Notes: generated by a model from the letters alone, not told the origin. Positions 9,958 to 22,539 are shown, counted from the first letter of the stretch. The stretch is 64,000 bases of DNA from Charina bottae (GCA_023362775.1 JALMGJ010000012.1:19977501-20041500), one strand, 5' to 3'. Program-made: numbers and translations.

Positions 9958-11538
9958 TGCAATCTAACTGCATCTAATGGAAACCCACTAATTTCCCATT
10001 GGGGAAAATACACTACATGATTTCTAAACGTTTTAATAATGTGCCAAAGAAAAGTGGCCAATACCTAGATGTGTTGTAACTTTAGGATTGAGAATGTACC
10101 CAACTTTTGTGTTGTTCCTATCTTTCTTTGGTGATAAATCTGATGAGAAGAGTCAAATGTTAGATACGATTTCCATCCAGAAGCAGTGAAAATAAGGGTC
10201 CCCTTGTGGCTTTTGTTCCATATGTAGCACCGTGCTACTGGATCCATTCCCTTAAACCCAAATAGCTTCTCGCTTGGGGGAATCCAAGACACAAGTCCTA
10301 GGAGAGTTTTGTTTAGTTTCCATGCGTGGGTGAAGAATGCATTCCATCACGGTGAGTTAAAGGCATTCTAGATGGTTGTTCTTGGCTACTTGAATATTTA
10401 GTTTCTTATTGTAAGTTGGTCTGATTCACTGGACCTGCCTTGCATCTTGTTTTCTTCCACTTGACAATTGTGATTGTTTTCTAACAACAATACACTGCCA
10501 ACCTTTCACTTAAAAGAGAAGGGGGTGCCCAATTCAAATAAAAGTTTCTGCTCATTTCAGACAAATTCTCTGTCGTCACTTCAGCCAAGAAGACACCAAG
10601 TGGCCTCAAATGAATGATTTCTCAATAGAGCCTTTTAACCATCTGTTGTGTTTATCTGTGTTACGTGACAATAGCATTAAAGGCAACCACAGTATTATAT
10701 GACTAGCATGCATACCAAACTCTTTATGTGTTTTATTAAGGCCTTGTTCTGGTGGCATTTGCAGGAGAAATTGGCATTTTTAATCCCCCTTACAGACCTT
10801 GTAATTTTTATACACTGGTGAAGCACTTTGCAAATGTCCTAAAATACTTCCATTTTGTCACATGCCAAGAGGATTAAAACAAGCAAACATGTTTTTCAGA
10901 CTAAACCCTGCATGAGTCCTGGCCTCATCCTATAATCCATTGAAATTATTCCCAAGAAAGTGTGCATAATGCCTGTTCCAAGAACATCAGTACTGGCAAT
11001 TTGCTGATGATATATCCAAATTCATAGTAATCACTAAGCAGTCTGGGTTTTGCTAATGCTAAGAGGAATGAGAGAGAACCTTATTACTTGCTTGTTTGCT
11101 CAGTTTTCTAATCAACCATCAGTCTCCCTCGCTTCTTGGGAGAATATTTTGGATAAGTCGCTTCCAAAAGATTCCACCCTCATCCTGGAAAGGTAAAGCA
11201 TGACATGTAATGTGTTTTCACTTAGAGCAAGACAAAGCTGTGCCACACGATGCAATCTACCGATGCCTTCCAAGTCTCGTTGCAGAACCGCATGTGTTGG
11301 CGATTTGCCTTTTGAAAGCAGTGCCGATGTTGCAGCCGCTGGATTAGATCTAGGCTATTTAAAAAGCAAACAGCTGGGAAGTATTTCTGAAAGAAAATGG
11401 CTTCTTCTTCAAGCTCTCCAAGTTATGTGAAAACTCTTTGCAGATTTATGTCACCTCTCGTTAACTTTAAGACCCTTAGAGACTTCTTCTTTGGGTCCTG
11501 AGATTACAGCCACATGTTTGGCTTTAAGAGATGCTAAC
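9958..11538. other. Intergenic, no repeats recognised
   Basis: Largely free of repeats I can name. The stretch about 11200-11420 is more GC-balanced and could be conserved, but I cannot show this from one sequence. Near 10920-10990 is a possible ancient repeat remnant. Confidence 0.4.
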
Positions 11539-11548
11539 AGCATCTTCT

Positions 11549-11784
11549 GAGAGCCAGTTTGGTGTAGTGGTTAAAGCACCAGACTAGAAACTGGGAGACC
11601 ATGAGTTCTAGTCCCGCCTTGGGCACAAAGCCAGCTGGGTGGCCTTGGGCCAGTCACTCTCTCTCAGCCCTAGGAAGGAGGCAATGGCAAACCACTTCTG
11701 AAAAATCTTGCCAAGAAAACTGCAGGGACTTTTCCAGGCAGTCTGTGAGAATCAGACATGATTGAACGGATTTTTTTTTAAAAA
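11549..11784 (+). mobile_element. Sauria-type tRNA SINE
   Basis: tRNA-like head AGCCAGTTTGGTGTAGTGGT (A-box region) with GAGTTCTAGTCCC (B-box region), then the conserved GGGTGGCCTTGGGCCAGTCA body, and a BovB-like tail ending AATCAGACATGATTGAACGG. A 10-bp TSD, AGCATCTTCT, lies at 11539-11548 and 11785-11794. The BovB-like tail explains mobilisation by BovB, which is also present in this window. Confidence 0.93.
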
Positions 11785-11794
11785 AGCATCTTCT

Positions 11795-12579
11795 AGTACA
11801 CAACTTGCCTTAAGCCATGATAGCCGGATTTTATCAACTTAGGTCAGCTCCTGGCCTGCCTCCTTCCTAGACCCATTTCTTCCCATCCAGGTGTTTTCTT
11901 TATCGATACACTATGGCCCACCTTGTAGTAATGGCTCTCGGGGTCTAGAGACATGCTGTGTTTTATTTATTTATTGAACTGTTTATCATTCACCTTTTGG
12001 CAATGGCTCCCAGCATAAGATACAAATAAAACAGAAACAAGAACACAAGAGCAAAATAACTGGTTTGGCAATCCAACAAAAACAGAAGTTGAAAATGAAG
12101 ATTGCTGTATAATTAACAAACACCCAAAGCTGGGCGACCATCTAGGCCTTCACTTGTTACTGAAATTAAAACCACCGTTGTTGTCAGATTGGCCTCTGGA
12201 GAAAGGATGTTCCACAAGCATGATGCCACAGTGAAGAAGGTCATCTCGTGCATTGTCACATGTTCTTTCAATGTGGTACATAGAAAAAAGACCCCTCTGT
12301 AGATGTAGACACTCAAGCAGATACGTGATGCGGGAGGCTCTCTCTCAAATTACATTCTGGTTAGGGCTTTCAAAGCAGTCACGTGCACACTGGACGTGGC
12401 CTGGGAGTCTTTTAGGAGCTAATGCAGTTCCTTCAAATTGGAGCTTTGGGATTTCTAAATGATATTGTCAGTTTCTCTGTCATCTTCTGGACTAGCAGCT
12501 GCTGCAACATCTTCAAGGGAAGCCTCAGAACACAATGCAGTATAAAGAGAGGAAGGTGGAGGGCATGTGGGATAGTACT
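11795..12579. other. Intergenic; SINE/LINE tail near 11955-12035
   Basis: TTTATTTATTTATTGAACTG followed by a CATTCACCTTTTGGCAATGG block resembles the minus-strand tail of a retroposon, as near 28690 and 33220. Nothing else supported. Confidence 0.4.
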
Positions 12580-12815
12580 GATCAGTGTAGTGTAGTAGTT
12601 AGGGGGTTGGGCTGGAACCAGGGAGACCAGATCCATAATCCACCCTCAGCCATAGAAGCTAACTAAGTAATTTTGGGCCAATCATTCTCTCTCATACCAT
12701 CCTACCTCACAGGATTGTTATTATATGGGGGTGGGAGGTGGGAGAACTATTTATGCTGCCTTGAGCTCCTGGAGGAAACACTGGATGCAATTCTAATAAA
12801 GAAATAAATGAACAA
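12580..12815 (+). mobile_element. tRNA-derived SINE (second type)
   Basis: Head GTGTAGTGTAGTAGTTAGGG, a degraded B box, the body TTTTGGGCCAATCATTCTCT, CCTACCTCACAGGATTGTTA, then GCCTTGAGCTCCTGGAGGAA and an (AATAAA)n-like tail. This is a common lizard SINE layout. It is diverged and no clear TSD was found. Confidence 0.8.
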
Positions 12816-13590
12816 AGAAATAAATGTACATGTCCTGAAAAAGCTAGTTCCCCTTAGAAGGTGTTCCAATCAACTGGCATTGATATCTGCAAATGGCGGC
12901 AGCTGTTGAATGCCATCGGCAATCAATCCTGGAGCATCCTTGTGCCCTCAAGAGAAATTCAGAAGATTTAAAAATTCTAATCTGATTCACATGATGTGTT
13001 TTCGGAGTGATGGAATGTGACTCTGGAAAAGAACGTGGAACATTTATTAAAAGAAGGAAAAAAGGTGAGTAATATCTTGGATTATTCTTTATTCTCCCAT
13101 AACATCCTCCTCTGCTGCTAATATATATTAATGGGAAAGGAAACAATCTTTCAGAGGATATGAAAAATGCCATGCTTCCCAATCCCAAATTGCATAAATA
13201 AAATATCCATGGGGTGCACAAACAGAAAAGGCCAGAGAGTAACACAAAAATAAACTTGTATATGGTAGAAATAGTGGGAAATTAAAGACATATGTGATAA
13301 AGTGCTATGTCCACTTGAGAAAATCTTTATATTCTTTCTTCCACTAAGGATGTGAACTTAACCCAGACATATAAGAAAGTTCAGATGTAAGACTCATGTG
13401 TGAAAATGACCCATAGCAAATCTCATATCATAACTCAGTTCTGCTAAAAGGCACTGTGAGGAAGCAGCATTCTGGAAAAAAATATAAAAGCAAGTACAAT
13501 ATAAGTAAAAAAGCAATTAAATTATATTTATTTGCAGAGGAACATTGATCCAAAGTCTCATAATAAAAGTTAAGGTGCATAGTGAAAAAA
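12816..13590. other. Intergenic, nothing recognised
   Basis: AT-rich; no gene or nameable repeat. Confidence 0.4.
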
Positions 13591-14400
13591 TGGGACTAAA
13601 AATTAAATATAAAGACCAAACTAATGACAACAGGTACAACAACCAGCCTTAGAACTGATAATGAAGATGTTGGCATGGTGGACAGTTTCTGCCTTTTAGG
13701 ACCAACCATCAATGGTAAAGGAACAAGCTGTCAAGAAATATACCATGAACTAGCACCTGGTAGAGTAGCCATGAAGATCTTGGAAAAGATATTCGGATGA
13801 TATGATGTGTATATACCTATGAAGATCAGAATACTGCAGACAATGGTTTTCCTTGTGACACTCAATGGAAGCAAAAGGTGGAAGCAGGATAGAAAGAGCA
13901 TTAATGTTTTTGAACATTTAGATGATGTGATGTGTTTATACCTACAAAAATCAGAATAGCGTAGGCAACAATATTCTCTGTGACACTCTATGGAAGTGAA
14001 AGTTGGACTTTGAAGAAGCAGGATAGAAAGAATATTGACGCTTTCAAACTCTGGTGTTGCAGACAACTCCTGAGAATACCCTGGACAGCCAAGAAAACAA
14101 ACCAACGGATCATCGAACAAATCAACCCAGAGTTCTCTCTTGAGGCTCAAATGACCAGGCTCAACTTATTCTACTTCGGACACATTATGCGAAGACCCAG
14201 CTCTCTGGAAAAGGCTCTAATACAGGGAAAGTGGAAGGAAAGAGAAGAAGAGGATGACCAGCAGCAAGGTGGATAGACTCAGTTACAGTGGCAATGAGTG
14301 CACCATTGGAAGACCCGATGGACCAGGTTAGGAATAGATCATCATGGAGAAAATGTATCTATGTGGTTGCTAAGAGTTGAAATTGATTTGATGGCAGATA
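13591..14400 (+). mobile_element. RTE/BovB-related LINE 3' fragment with an internal duplication
   Basis: Colinear with 55560-56215. The readable C-terminal frame (13980-14276) has YGSESWTLKKQDRKNIDAF, LLRIPWTAKKTNQRI, then LFYFGHIMRRPSSLEKAL, typical of the RTE C-terminal region, and the fragment ends near AGAGTTGAAATTGATTTGAT. About 130 bp is present twice in tandem (13793-13920 and 13921-14050), both starting GATGAT(A/G)TGATGTGT. RT catalytic parts are absent. Confidence 0.85.
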
Positions 14401-15786
14401 ATGAAGCAAGCCAGAAAACATTCAGTTTCCGTGGATGATCCTGAGTGCTAATATTATCAGAGAGGGAGAAAAATGTCTCAATCCATAATTTACATCTTGC
14501 ATGATTTTATATCTCTCTATCACGTACACCCTTGGCCTCTTTTGCCTCAAGCCGAAAACCCCCCGAGCTGCTACAACCTTTCTTCAGAGGGGAGCTGTCC
14601 TTGGACTGCCCTTCTCAAAAGCTTTTCCAGCAATTTAGTATCCTTTGGCCATGTAAAACTGCACGGTGTCCCATATGCAGCCTCACTATCCAGCTATACA
14701 AGGCCATTGCTTTACTGGACATTCTAGTTTCAATTTCCAACGATTGCATAGAAAATGCATGCAGCTCTTTATGGCAACAGCTCTTTTGCACATTAGCTCT
14801 CTCTGGCACATGGATTAGCACGGCTGCCAAAATTCCCAGCCAAAAAGTTGCCAAAAAGCACCTTAAATTATAATTGAATATTTTAAAATGTTAATGAACT
14901 GGAATTCATTCAGAACTGGCCATTCTGATGCCTTGCCGAACCCACTTGCTTTGAAAATAGCTGAGGTAAGATGTCCGTATATTCCTAATAGGGGAGAGGA
15001 AAATCTCCTTTGTGATTCTTTGGGGGTGGGGAAGAAGATGACTCACCTCCCATTAAATGGCTGCCTTCTCTTTTATGCCCATTTGGTTCCCACGGGGGCC
15101 TTCATTGTCAGAGATATCCAAGAATTGCCTGCTGCCTGCACTCTTGTATCCAAATATTTGCACTGTTTAGGCATGAATTGCTCATTCAGCTAAATGCTCA
15201 ATTGTGCCAGAACTCTTTTCATTCAAGAGAATAGGCGGGCCAGGTAGCCACAGGAGAGCTGGGAAAGAATTTCTCAACATACAGAGCACAGCCCCAAAAT
15301 CAGGCATTTCCCCAGAGTGACTGTGATCCTCTTGAGAAAATTCAGAAGCTGCAGCGGGTGCAAAATGCATCTACCAGAATGCTGCCTGATGCTCAAGAAC
15401 AACATTAGTGTGCGTAAACAGCTGGGCTGGGGGCATTACCGCCACTCCCCACTCTCTTTGCGTGCTGCCTAGATTCCCAAGCCAGCCATGTGCAGGATGC
15501 ACACTCCCCAGATCCTTCTCACTGAACATAGGCAGGGGGAGGGGGAAGAAATGAGTTTGGTGCACATTACTCTGTATCAACATATTTAATTTTGCATTTT
15601 CAAAGCAATATATGAAGTAAAAAGTTGCTTTTAGAAAGTGTACTTTTATAAATTTTGCAGCATAACTTTTTTTAAAACAATAATACACTTATTAGGACAG
15701 CTTGCAAAAATGCCTACATTCATGAAATTGCTAGTCCCTTCCACGCTGATTGGGAGGCCGAGTAGACCTGGTTTGGCCACTGTACC
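14401..15786. other. Intergenic; weak LINE trace near 15335-15400
   Basis: Around 15340 the + strand reads LQRVQNASTRMLPDA, similar to the LQxVQNAAARLL motif of L2/CR1 LINEs, over only about 20 codons. Elsewhere nothing is recognised. Confidence 0.35.
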
Positions 15787-15794
15787 CCAACGGC

Positions 15795-16180
15795 CAGAGC
15801 TTTCCAAACTTTTCATGTTGGTGACACACTTTTTAGACATGCATCATTTTGCGACACACTCTTACAGCAGGGCACAAGGCAGGCACTAGGACCTGCGCGG
15901 AATCCTGGCAGGGCTGGTTTAGAGGCAGCAAGGCACAAGGCAGGCACTAGGACCTGCGTGGAATCCTGGCAGGGCAGGTTTGGAGGCAGCAAGGCACAAG
16001 GCAGGCACTAGGACCTGCGCGGAATCCTGGCAGGGCACGTTTGGAGGCAGCAAGGCACAAGGCAGGCACTAGGACCTGCGTGGAATCCTGGCAGGGCTCG
16101 GAGGCAGCAGCAGCTGTGACACACCCAAACACTGCAGCTGACACACTAACATGTCCCGACACACAGTTTGGAAAGCTCTG
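15795..16180 (+). mobile_element. hAT MITE, CAGAGCTTTCCAAACT family, copy 2 (four internal units)
   Basis: Termini CAGAGCTTTCCAAACT and AGTTTGGAAAGCTCTG, with TSD CCAACGGC/CCAACGAC (7 of 8). The interior has four tandem 61-bp units beginning GGCACAAGGCAGGCACTAGG, against two in copy 1 and about three in the copy at 23211. Confidence 0.95.
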
Positions 16181-16188
16181 CCAACGAC

Positions 16189-16594
16189 TATTTGGACAAG
16201 GTCTTCCCTGATGTCTGGCCTTGAAAATGAGTGCTGTAATGAACAGACCTGCTTATTCGCCTACTCTTTTTCTCCAGCTATTTTTCTCGAAAGACTAGAT
16301 AAGCAAAACATTTGTTCCTGGGCCCAATTTGAAGTGTTCATATTAACATGTTAATGCCCTGGGGACAGGTCACCTTAATAAATGCTTTGGCCCGTATGAC
16401 TCTTGTCTTGTAAGAGGGTGGGGTCTTGATGGAAGTGCCCCAACAGCTTTTCTTTATTCCCACTTCTAAAAAGCATTCACAATATATTTTTATTTATTCA
16501 GATAGCTAAACTAATTAAAAATTAGGACAACCATTCCTGGATAAGATACCAAGGCCAAGAATAGCATGAAAACATAACACTATAACCAGTCACT
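16189..16594. other. Intergenic, nothing recognised
   Basis: No supported feature. Confidence 0.4.
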
Positions 16595-17270
16595 TTAGAA
16601 TCATGGAATCAAAGAATAGAAGGGATCTTGAAGAGTTCAACCTTCTATTCTGTGCAGGAACCCACTACTTCAGCATTACCCAACAGACGTCCACCATCTC
16701 CCAAGATAATCTGTTCCATTGTTGAACAGCTCTTACCCTTAGGAATTGTTTCCTGAAATCCACTTTACAACTGCTTCCTTGTAAGTTAAACCCATTGCTT
16801 CTTTTGGAGCAGCTCTGAACCATTCTGCCTTGTCTTATAGCTGACGTCTTATCACATGCTTGAGGACCTGAAGACAGCTTGAAAGCAGCTATCCTCTCTC
16901 CCCACAGGCTTCTTTTCTCCAGTCCCCAACACCTCCAACTGTTCCTCGAAGGTTTTTCCTTCCAGGCCTCTGACCATCTTGACTGCTCTCCTCTGGACAT
17001 GTTCCAAATTGCCAATGATCTTCCTAAAATGTGGTGCCTAGAACTTGATGCAGTACTTCAAATATGGTCTGACCAATGCAGAATAGAGAACAATGATGAT
17101 CTTGACACTTCTGTTGAGCAAACATAGAATGGCATTTGTTTTGTTTTTTTGTAGTTGCATCACACAATTGGCTCACTGTCTAATTGTCATCCACCAAGAC
17201 ACCCAGATCCTTCTCACATGTCGGGCTGCTCAGTCCAGTCCCACCCAGAATTTGGCCATATGCTAATGTT
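16595..17270 (-). mobile_element. CR1-like LINE 3' fragment
   Basis: The left edge is the complement of the CR1 3' end (ATAGAAGGGATCTTGAAGAG). The minus-strand frame at 16665-17015 carries VDFRKQFLRVRAVQQWNRLS, the usual end of CR1 ORF2. Further right, CACCAAGACACCCAGATCCT matches an upstream CR1 segment. Several stops are present. Confidence 0.88.
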
Positions 17271-18057
17271 ATCGTCCATGAAACCTATTTTAATATAGGG
17301 ACCACCCCCAAAAGATGTTTTTAAATTCTACCTAAACTGTTTGGGGGGGGGGGGAATTGTACTTGTTCCTGCTACACCAACACTATCTTTTTTGGTTGCT
17401 TGCAAATAAGTTTTTCAATTTCCATTCTCCAAGTATCTGTAATTACTGTTTTCTCTTGTCCACAAGATGGCACCAGTAAGTTTCAGGTTCTTTCACAGGA
17501 AGAGGGGGGGGAAGTACATCATTTCAGAAGACTCATAAATACAAACTGGCATGGTTGTGGGGAGTAAAATTGGAGGAGGGGATTCTAAGTATGCAGCCTT
17601 CAGTTCCTGAGTAAAAGCAGAGTATAAATTGGACAAATAAATAAAAATTAAAAACAGTGCCTCCGAGTCTCAGTTGCTCACCTCCCAAAATTGGGGTATC
17701 TCCAGGTGCTCTTCCCAGCAAGATCAAATTGGTCAGGCAGATTCTGGTGGGTCTTGAAGGTGACTTGATGCCAAGGCAATTCCACAGGAGATGTTGAGGT
17801 GAACAACATGGGATGCAAAAAACAGAAACAGAAAGAAAGGAGGTTGTGCAGGAGAGCAAGATTTGCTGCGCAAGACTTAAGCAAGAAATTAAGGCAGAGA
17901 GAGGCAAGCCTGGCCAGATAAAAGTGGGGTGAGCCTGTGGCAGAGAGCACCATCGGCCTGTGTTATTTTGGGCTATGTTCACACAACACATCAGGCTAAG
18001 ACATTATTCACTAGCTGATGGCTCAGTGTATTGTGTGCCTTCAGGCCACTGGTTTCT
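17271..18057. other. Intergenic; G-runs, no gene
   Basis: G-runs at about 17341-17354 and 17505. An open frame on the minus strand (17533-17991) has no recognisable domain and is probably chance or an unclassified repeat. Confidence 0.4.
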
Positions 18058-18065
18058 TACTAAAC

Positions 18066-18192
18066 CAGGATTTCGCAACCTCAGCAACTTTAAGCCGCGT
18101 GGACTTCAATTCCCAGAATTCCCCATGCTGGCTGGGGAATTCTGGGAGTTGAAGTCTACCCATCTCAAAGTTGCTGAGGTTGAGAAACACTG
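18066..18192. mobile_element. hAT MITE, CAGTGTTTCTCAACC family
   Basis: Inverted halves with ACTTCAATTCCCAGAATTCC and GAATTCTGGGAGTTGAAGTC, right end GGTTGAGAAACACTG, left end decayed. The flanks TACTAAAC and CCCTAAAC are a 6-of-8 TSD. Confidence 0.88.
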
Positions 18193-18200
18193 CCCTAAAC

Positions 18201-19995
18201 CATGCTCAGACCAAACAAAGAATAAGACACAGTTGTGTAAAACAACACTAGATCTCTTTTTAAAAAAGACTGTACCCTTCCTCAACTTAGGTGGGGAAGT
18301 GATGGTTCCCACGGGGGTCTTTCTAAAGCACTTGCTTTGCAATGCTGTTGCTCGTGGATATGCCAGCAGAGACAGCCAGGGACAGCTTTTGAATGGGCCT
18401 TGCAAGTCACATCTGCTTCAATGGTACAAAGAGAGGTGCTTTCTTTGTGCTCCCCTGGGTTACGATGCACCTTTTTTTTTTTAATATCCAACACCTTGGA
18501 TGCCAGATTGGAGGAGGCTGTTAAGGAGAGTTCAAGTCCCACGACATGCCCTGTTTTGGCTTATAAGGTGGTTCTTGTATGTTTGGTTCATCTCCCTGCA
18601 ATTCCACCTAGGCCACAATTTCAAGATGATGCTTCTTTCGTGCATCCCCTCAAATCCTAAAGCAGGAGTCATCTGGACTTCTAAGCAGTGCTAAAAGAGG
18701 TATTTGAATTATGTCCACTTTTTCTCACCCTGTTAGTGATATGCCGAGTTAAGATACAGTTGTGATGGACCTCATTCCTATGAATATATAGAAACTCATG
18801 TCTTTTGATCTTCCCATAGTCTAACATTATGCAATGAAAATCTAACTGAAAAGTATGTCAGCTTACACTCGTTTCTGCAGAGTGCCTAATCTTCTTAGTC
18901 ACTCCTTTACTGCACAACAAAATTGTATCTATCCTGCCTTATTTCAGATGAAGCGATGTACTCAGTAGAACTAAAGCTTTAAACTTAAGCCTCCTGATAA
19001 TACCAAATCTCCTTTCCATAGAGAGGAGAAGGATAATAGAGCTGCAATCAAATCCATTCAAGCTGCTAAGCAAGACTTGACAAGGTCCTGGAAGTTGTCA
19101 AACTCTTTCCAAAGAGAGCTGATGGAATTATAAGTATGTGGGGAAACTTAATTTTCTGCCTAACTGAGCAAAATTCATTTATTGGTGGGATGTCTTTTAA
19201 CGGGGAAAAAAAGATTATTATTTTTTAACCTATTTTAATATTGGTAGAGTTTCAGGACTTCAGTATTTTATTCAATAAAGGATGTCTAGGACACTCTAAC
19301 GTACTTAGGTTTAATAATATTTAGGGTATTTTTTTATTCTACTGTTAGCTCTCAAAAGATTATTTCTGAGAGAAGGCAGCCCTCAACATGAAAAAAAACA
19401 GTGCCCCAATATTAAATAAACACTGCCAGATGATGTTGAAATTTTATTCAGCCTGTTATTTACAGGAGTCTTTAGTCCCCACAAAGGGGGCAGGACCTCT
19501 CTTAGGTCTACTAGATTTGAACTGCAAAACTCCAGATGACCACTAGATGGCAGTACAATGAAACTGGAAACTAATTCTTTGCTGCCTCTAGTGCTCATCC
19601 AGATTTTTGCAGACTGGATCTGGTAGTTCTAATAACTTCTTGGTACTTTATTTCCTGTAATATGTAGGAATTATATATGTCCCATGCAAACAAGATTATC
19701 GTTCTAGCAAGCCTTCTTGGAACTAAGTCCATTGACCCACTTCTTCAGTAAAGTTGAACCTGCTTGATACCCTTGTTGGTTTATTAACTGGAAAGCTGAA
19801 CAGCCAGGATCATTTTACTTTAAGATAGACTTTTCCAACCTGATGCCACCTAGAAGTATTGGGCTGCAACTTCCATCACCCCCAGCCAGCATATCCATTA
19901 GCTGTGCTGGCAAGGAAGAATAAGAGTTTCAAACCCATATATTTAATGCATGACAGGTTAGAGAAGGATGTATTAGGAAATTATTCACACTTCTG
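18201..19995. other. Intergenic; MITE remnant near 19828-19900
   Basis: TTTTCCAACCTGATGCCACC followed by GGGCTGCAACTTCCATCACC is an old one-sided hAT MITE fragment. The rest has no recognisable content. Confidence 0.4.
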
Positions 19996-20640
19996 GTCTA
20001 TTGCAGGAAGAAAAGAGTCCTCTACATTAGCAGTGGTCAGACCCCACTCCAACTACTAGGTCCAGTATGGGGCACTTTTCAGAAAGATATTTTAAGAAAT
20101 GGGCATATGAGATAATCAGGGAACTGGAAACTGAACCTAGGAAAAAGTGAGGAAACTAGGATGTGTTAAGGCTATGCAGAACATGAGATGGAGGAGCTCT
20201 GCAATGTCTGATGCAGCTGCTTTCAAAAGATAGATACTTTAACTATTAAAAAAGAGTATGTTTTGTACATGTTCCTGCACATTGTGGAACACTTCTGTCA
20301 AACGCTTTGCACATTCCTATATATGTAGCCCAAATCCTATGCCTTTTACAATATCTGAAGGGGTGTCACACACAAGGTCATTCCCACAGTGCAGACAAGG
20401 AGTAATCTTAAGTTACATTAAAGCAGATCCCAGTTGAAGGTTACAAAAAGCTTTTTATCAGAAAGTTAAACAGTAATGCCAGTTAGTGGTGGTGGGTGGT
20501 AGCACGGTCCTCTTTGCTGGATGTGTTCAAGCAGAGTCTGGACAGCCATTCGTCAGGGATGCTCAAATATAGATTCCCTCATTGAACAAAGCATCGGGCT
20601 TGGTCAGTGGCCTCTTTCCAACTATGATTCCATGAAATAA
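19996..20640 (+). mobile_element. CR1-like LINE 3' fragments (two blocks)
   Basis: About 20025-20130 translates with a VVRPHSNY..VQYGALFRK block (usual [13 protein letters not shown]). About 20500-20640 is a CR1 3' end: TTCAAGCAGAGTCTGGACAG, then GGCCTCTTTCCAACTATGAT. The middle is decayed or replaced. Confidence 0.7.
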
Positions 20641-20681
20641 TTTGCTCCAGTTCTCTCTGCATTTAATTTGTCCCTGTAGAG

Positions 20682-20915
20682 CAGGGGTACCCAACCTTTT
20701 TGGCACCAGGGACCGGTCGTGGAAGACCATTTTTCCACGGACTGGGGGGGGGGTTTGCAGGCAGGAGCCAATCGCGCGGACCGGGGGGCGGGGTTTGCAG
20801 GCGGGAGCCAATCACGTGGATGGGGCGCGGGGTTTGCAGGTGGGAGCCAATTGCACGGACCACCACCGCTCACCTGCTAGGCCGTGGGCTGTGGCCCACA
20901 GGTTGGGAACCCCTG
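20682..20915. mobile_element. hAT MITE with GC-box/CCAAT modules (second short form)
   Basis: Termini CAGGGGTACCCAACC and GGTTGGGAACCCCTG, with the exact TSD CTGTAGAG at 20674-20681 and 20916-20923. It carries three tandem units of GGGGCGGGGTTTGCAGGCGG then AGCCAAT(C/T). Its terminal region differs from the 7679 and 42342 copies although the internal module is the same. Confidence 0.93.
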
Positions 20916-20923
20916 CTGTAGAG

Positions 20924-21479
20924 GGCAGAGGGAATGGCTTTGAAGGACAGGAGGAAGAGCCACTACCAAGGTGATGGTCAGATAAGAGGGGCCTGATCCC
21001 GACCCAAGAAAGTAACTTGAGAAAACATCTCGGGCAAGCCCCTCCCTAGTTCTCACAAAGATAAAGAGAGGGAGGGAGGGAGGAACACATTCAGACTTGC
21101 AAGATTCTGTTACTATAGCTTTACAATATAAGCAGTTGGTTTCCTAATCTGGTCTACCTTGTAGGACTGATTGTTCCTCTTTAAGACAGGACAGGAGTTG
21201 CAAAAGATAAGCCCAGGCTAAAGCAGAAATCAGAAAGATTGGTGCAATGTTTGAGGGCCGCAAGCTTTGTGGACTTAATTGCAACCCTATTTAAGAGTTA
21301 TTTATCAAGGCCAGCAATCTGTTTCGTGCATGCTCAGGTACAGTTAATTTCAGCGCAGAAGACACCCTGTACACCAACCGTGGATGCAGTTAATAGCTAC
21401 CAGAGCCATAGGCAAGCCTTTGAAAGCTTTCCTATTCTCTGAAGTGCTGCTTGTATCCAATTATAAGTCACTACTTGCC
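20924..21479. other. Intergenic, nothing recognised
   Basis: No supported feature; one open frame without recognisable character. Confidence 0.4.
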
Positions 21480-22340
21480 ATCCTAATAATTTAAATCTGC
21501 CCACTCGTTGGATGGAGGGTTAGGGGGACCAAAAAAAAAAAAGCACTAATCAAACCACGCAGGCTTTTTCCTCCCGCTTTTGACAGCATCAAATTAAAAC
21601 CTAAAGGGGAGATCTTGAATGAGTTACTGTGCAAGAATAAAGGCCTTAATGAGGTAATTTCATTATGGAGACTCATCCAAGCCTATGTGAAAACAAGGGG
21701 GAGGCCAACGGGGACAGGAAATTAGTGTTCCTTCCACCCTAATTAATGTTTAAAGGCATTTCGTACAGTCACCAAATTAACTGCTCCAAAGAACTCTCGT
21801 CGGGAGAAAAAATACATTGTTGGCCTCTGCCTGTAATTAGAAGACACTGCGAGGAGGACACTTAATGAGCCTAAAGCCGCCCTTTCACCGGGCTTCTCTG
21901 CGGAGGCAGCGCGGCGCGCACAATGTGGGCCTGTTTGGCCCTGCAAGCAGGTAGGCTCTGAACGAGGGCCGGCCAGACTCCCGGGAGGCCCGTCTCCCCA
22001 GCCAAAGCGCCCCAAACCCGTCCAGAGGGAAGACAGGCCGGCGATCGGGCTCCGCTGCTCCCCCGGGGAACGGCCTCGGCTGTCTTAAGCCATTACATGC
22101 TCCCCTGCCCGCCCCGCCGCCCCCCTTCCCAGTTATCTTTACCCGGCCTTTGTCTCCTCTAATTGAAGCTGATGAGGTGCTAATTGGGGGTCGGGGGAGA
22201 GTGAGGGAAAAGGGAGAGAGAGAAAAAATTAGAGGGCTTTCTGAGCATTGCAAGCCGAGGGAGGCAGATCGAGGGGAGGTTAATGAGGGTTTAAATCAGA
22301 AAGGGGGAGAGGGCTAAGAAGGGGCCAAGGGGGGCAAAAA
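21480..22340. promoter_or_regulatory. Candidate conserved regulatory element
   Basis: Free of nameable repeats, with a sharp change in composition: 21590-21870 has many homeodomain-type cores (TTAATGAGGTAATTTCATTA, CTAATTAATG, GTAATTAG, CTTAATGAG), and 21880-22120 is CpG-rich (GGCAGCGCGGCGCGCACAAT). AATTGAAGCTGATGAG and GTGCTAATTG follow. No splice-bounded ORF is evident. Such a mix suggests a developmental enhancer or unannotated promoter rather than background. Conservation cannot be tested here. Confidence 0.45.
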
Positions 22341-22539
22341 AAATATATCCTTCGGTGTAGCCCGGAACAAGTGCGTGTGTGCAAGGAGAGAAAGGCAGCC
22401 GAGGTGTTTGCGCGGGAAGGCGCTTTCGGGGCATCGCTTTGGGATGGGGTAGCCGGCGCACTTCCATCTCGAGCTCGAATGGAGGCGGGAAGCCCTGGCT
22501 GGGCTTTACTCCTTTGTCATTATGAATTGTTGCCTAGAA

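Noticed and set aside
17533..17991. 152-codon minus-strand frame with hydrophobic segments
   Set aside because: No recognisable domain, no splice context, and overlapping frames of similar length; probably chance or an unclassified repeat.
20566..20974. Tandem protein-coding repeats (frames with GGGVCRREPI or related peptides)
   Set aside because: Translation of the GC-box/CCAAT modules in MITEs, seen in all frames and also at 42299-42686 and 52169-52646.
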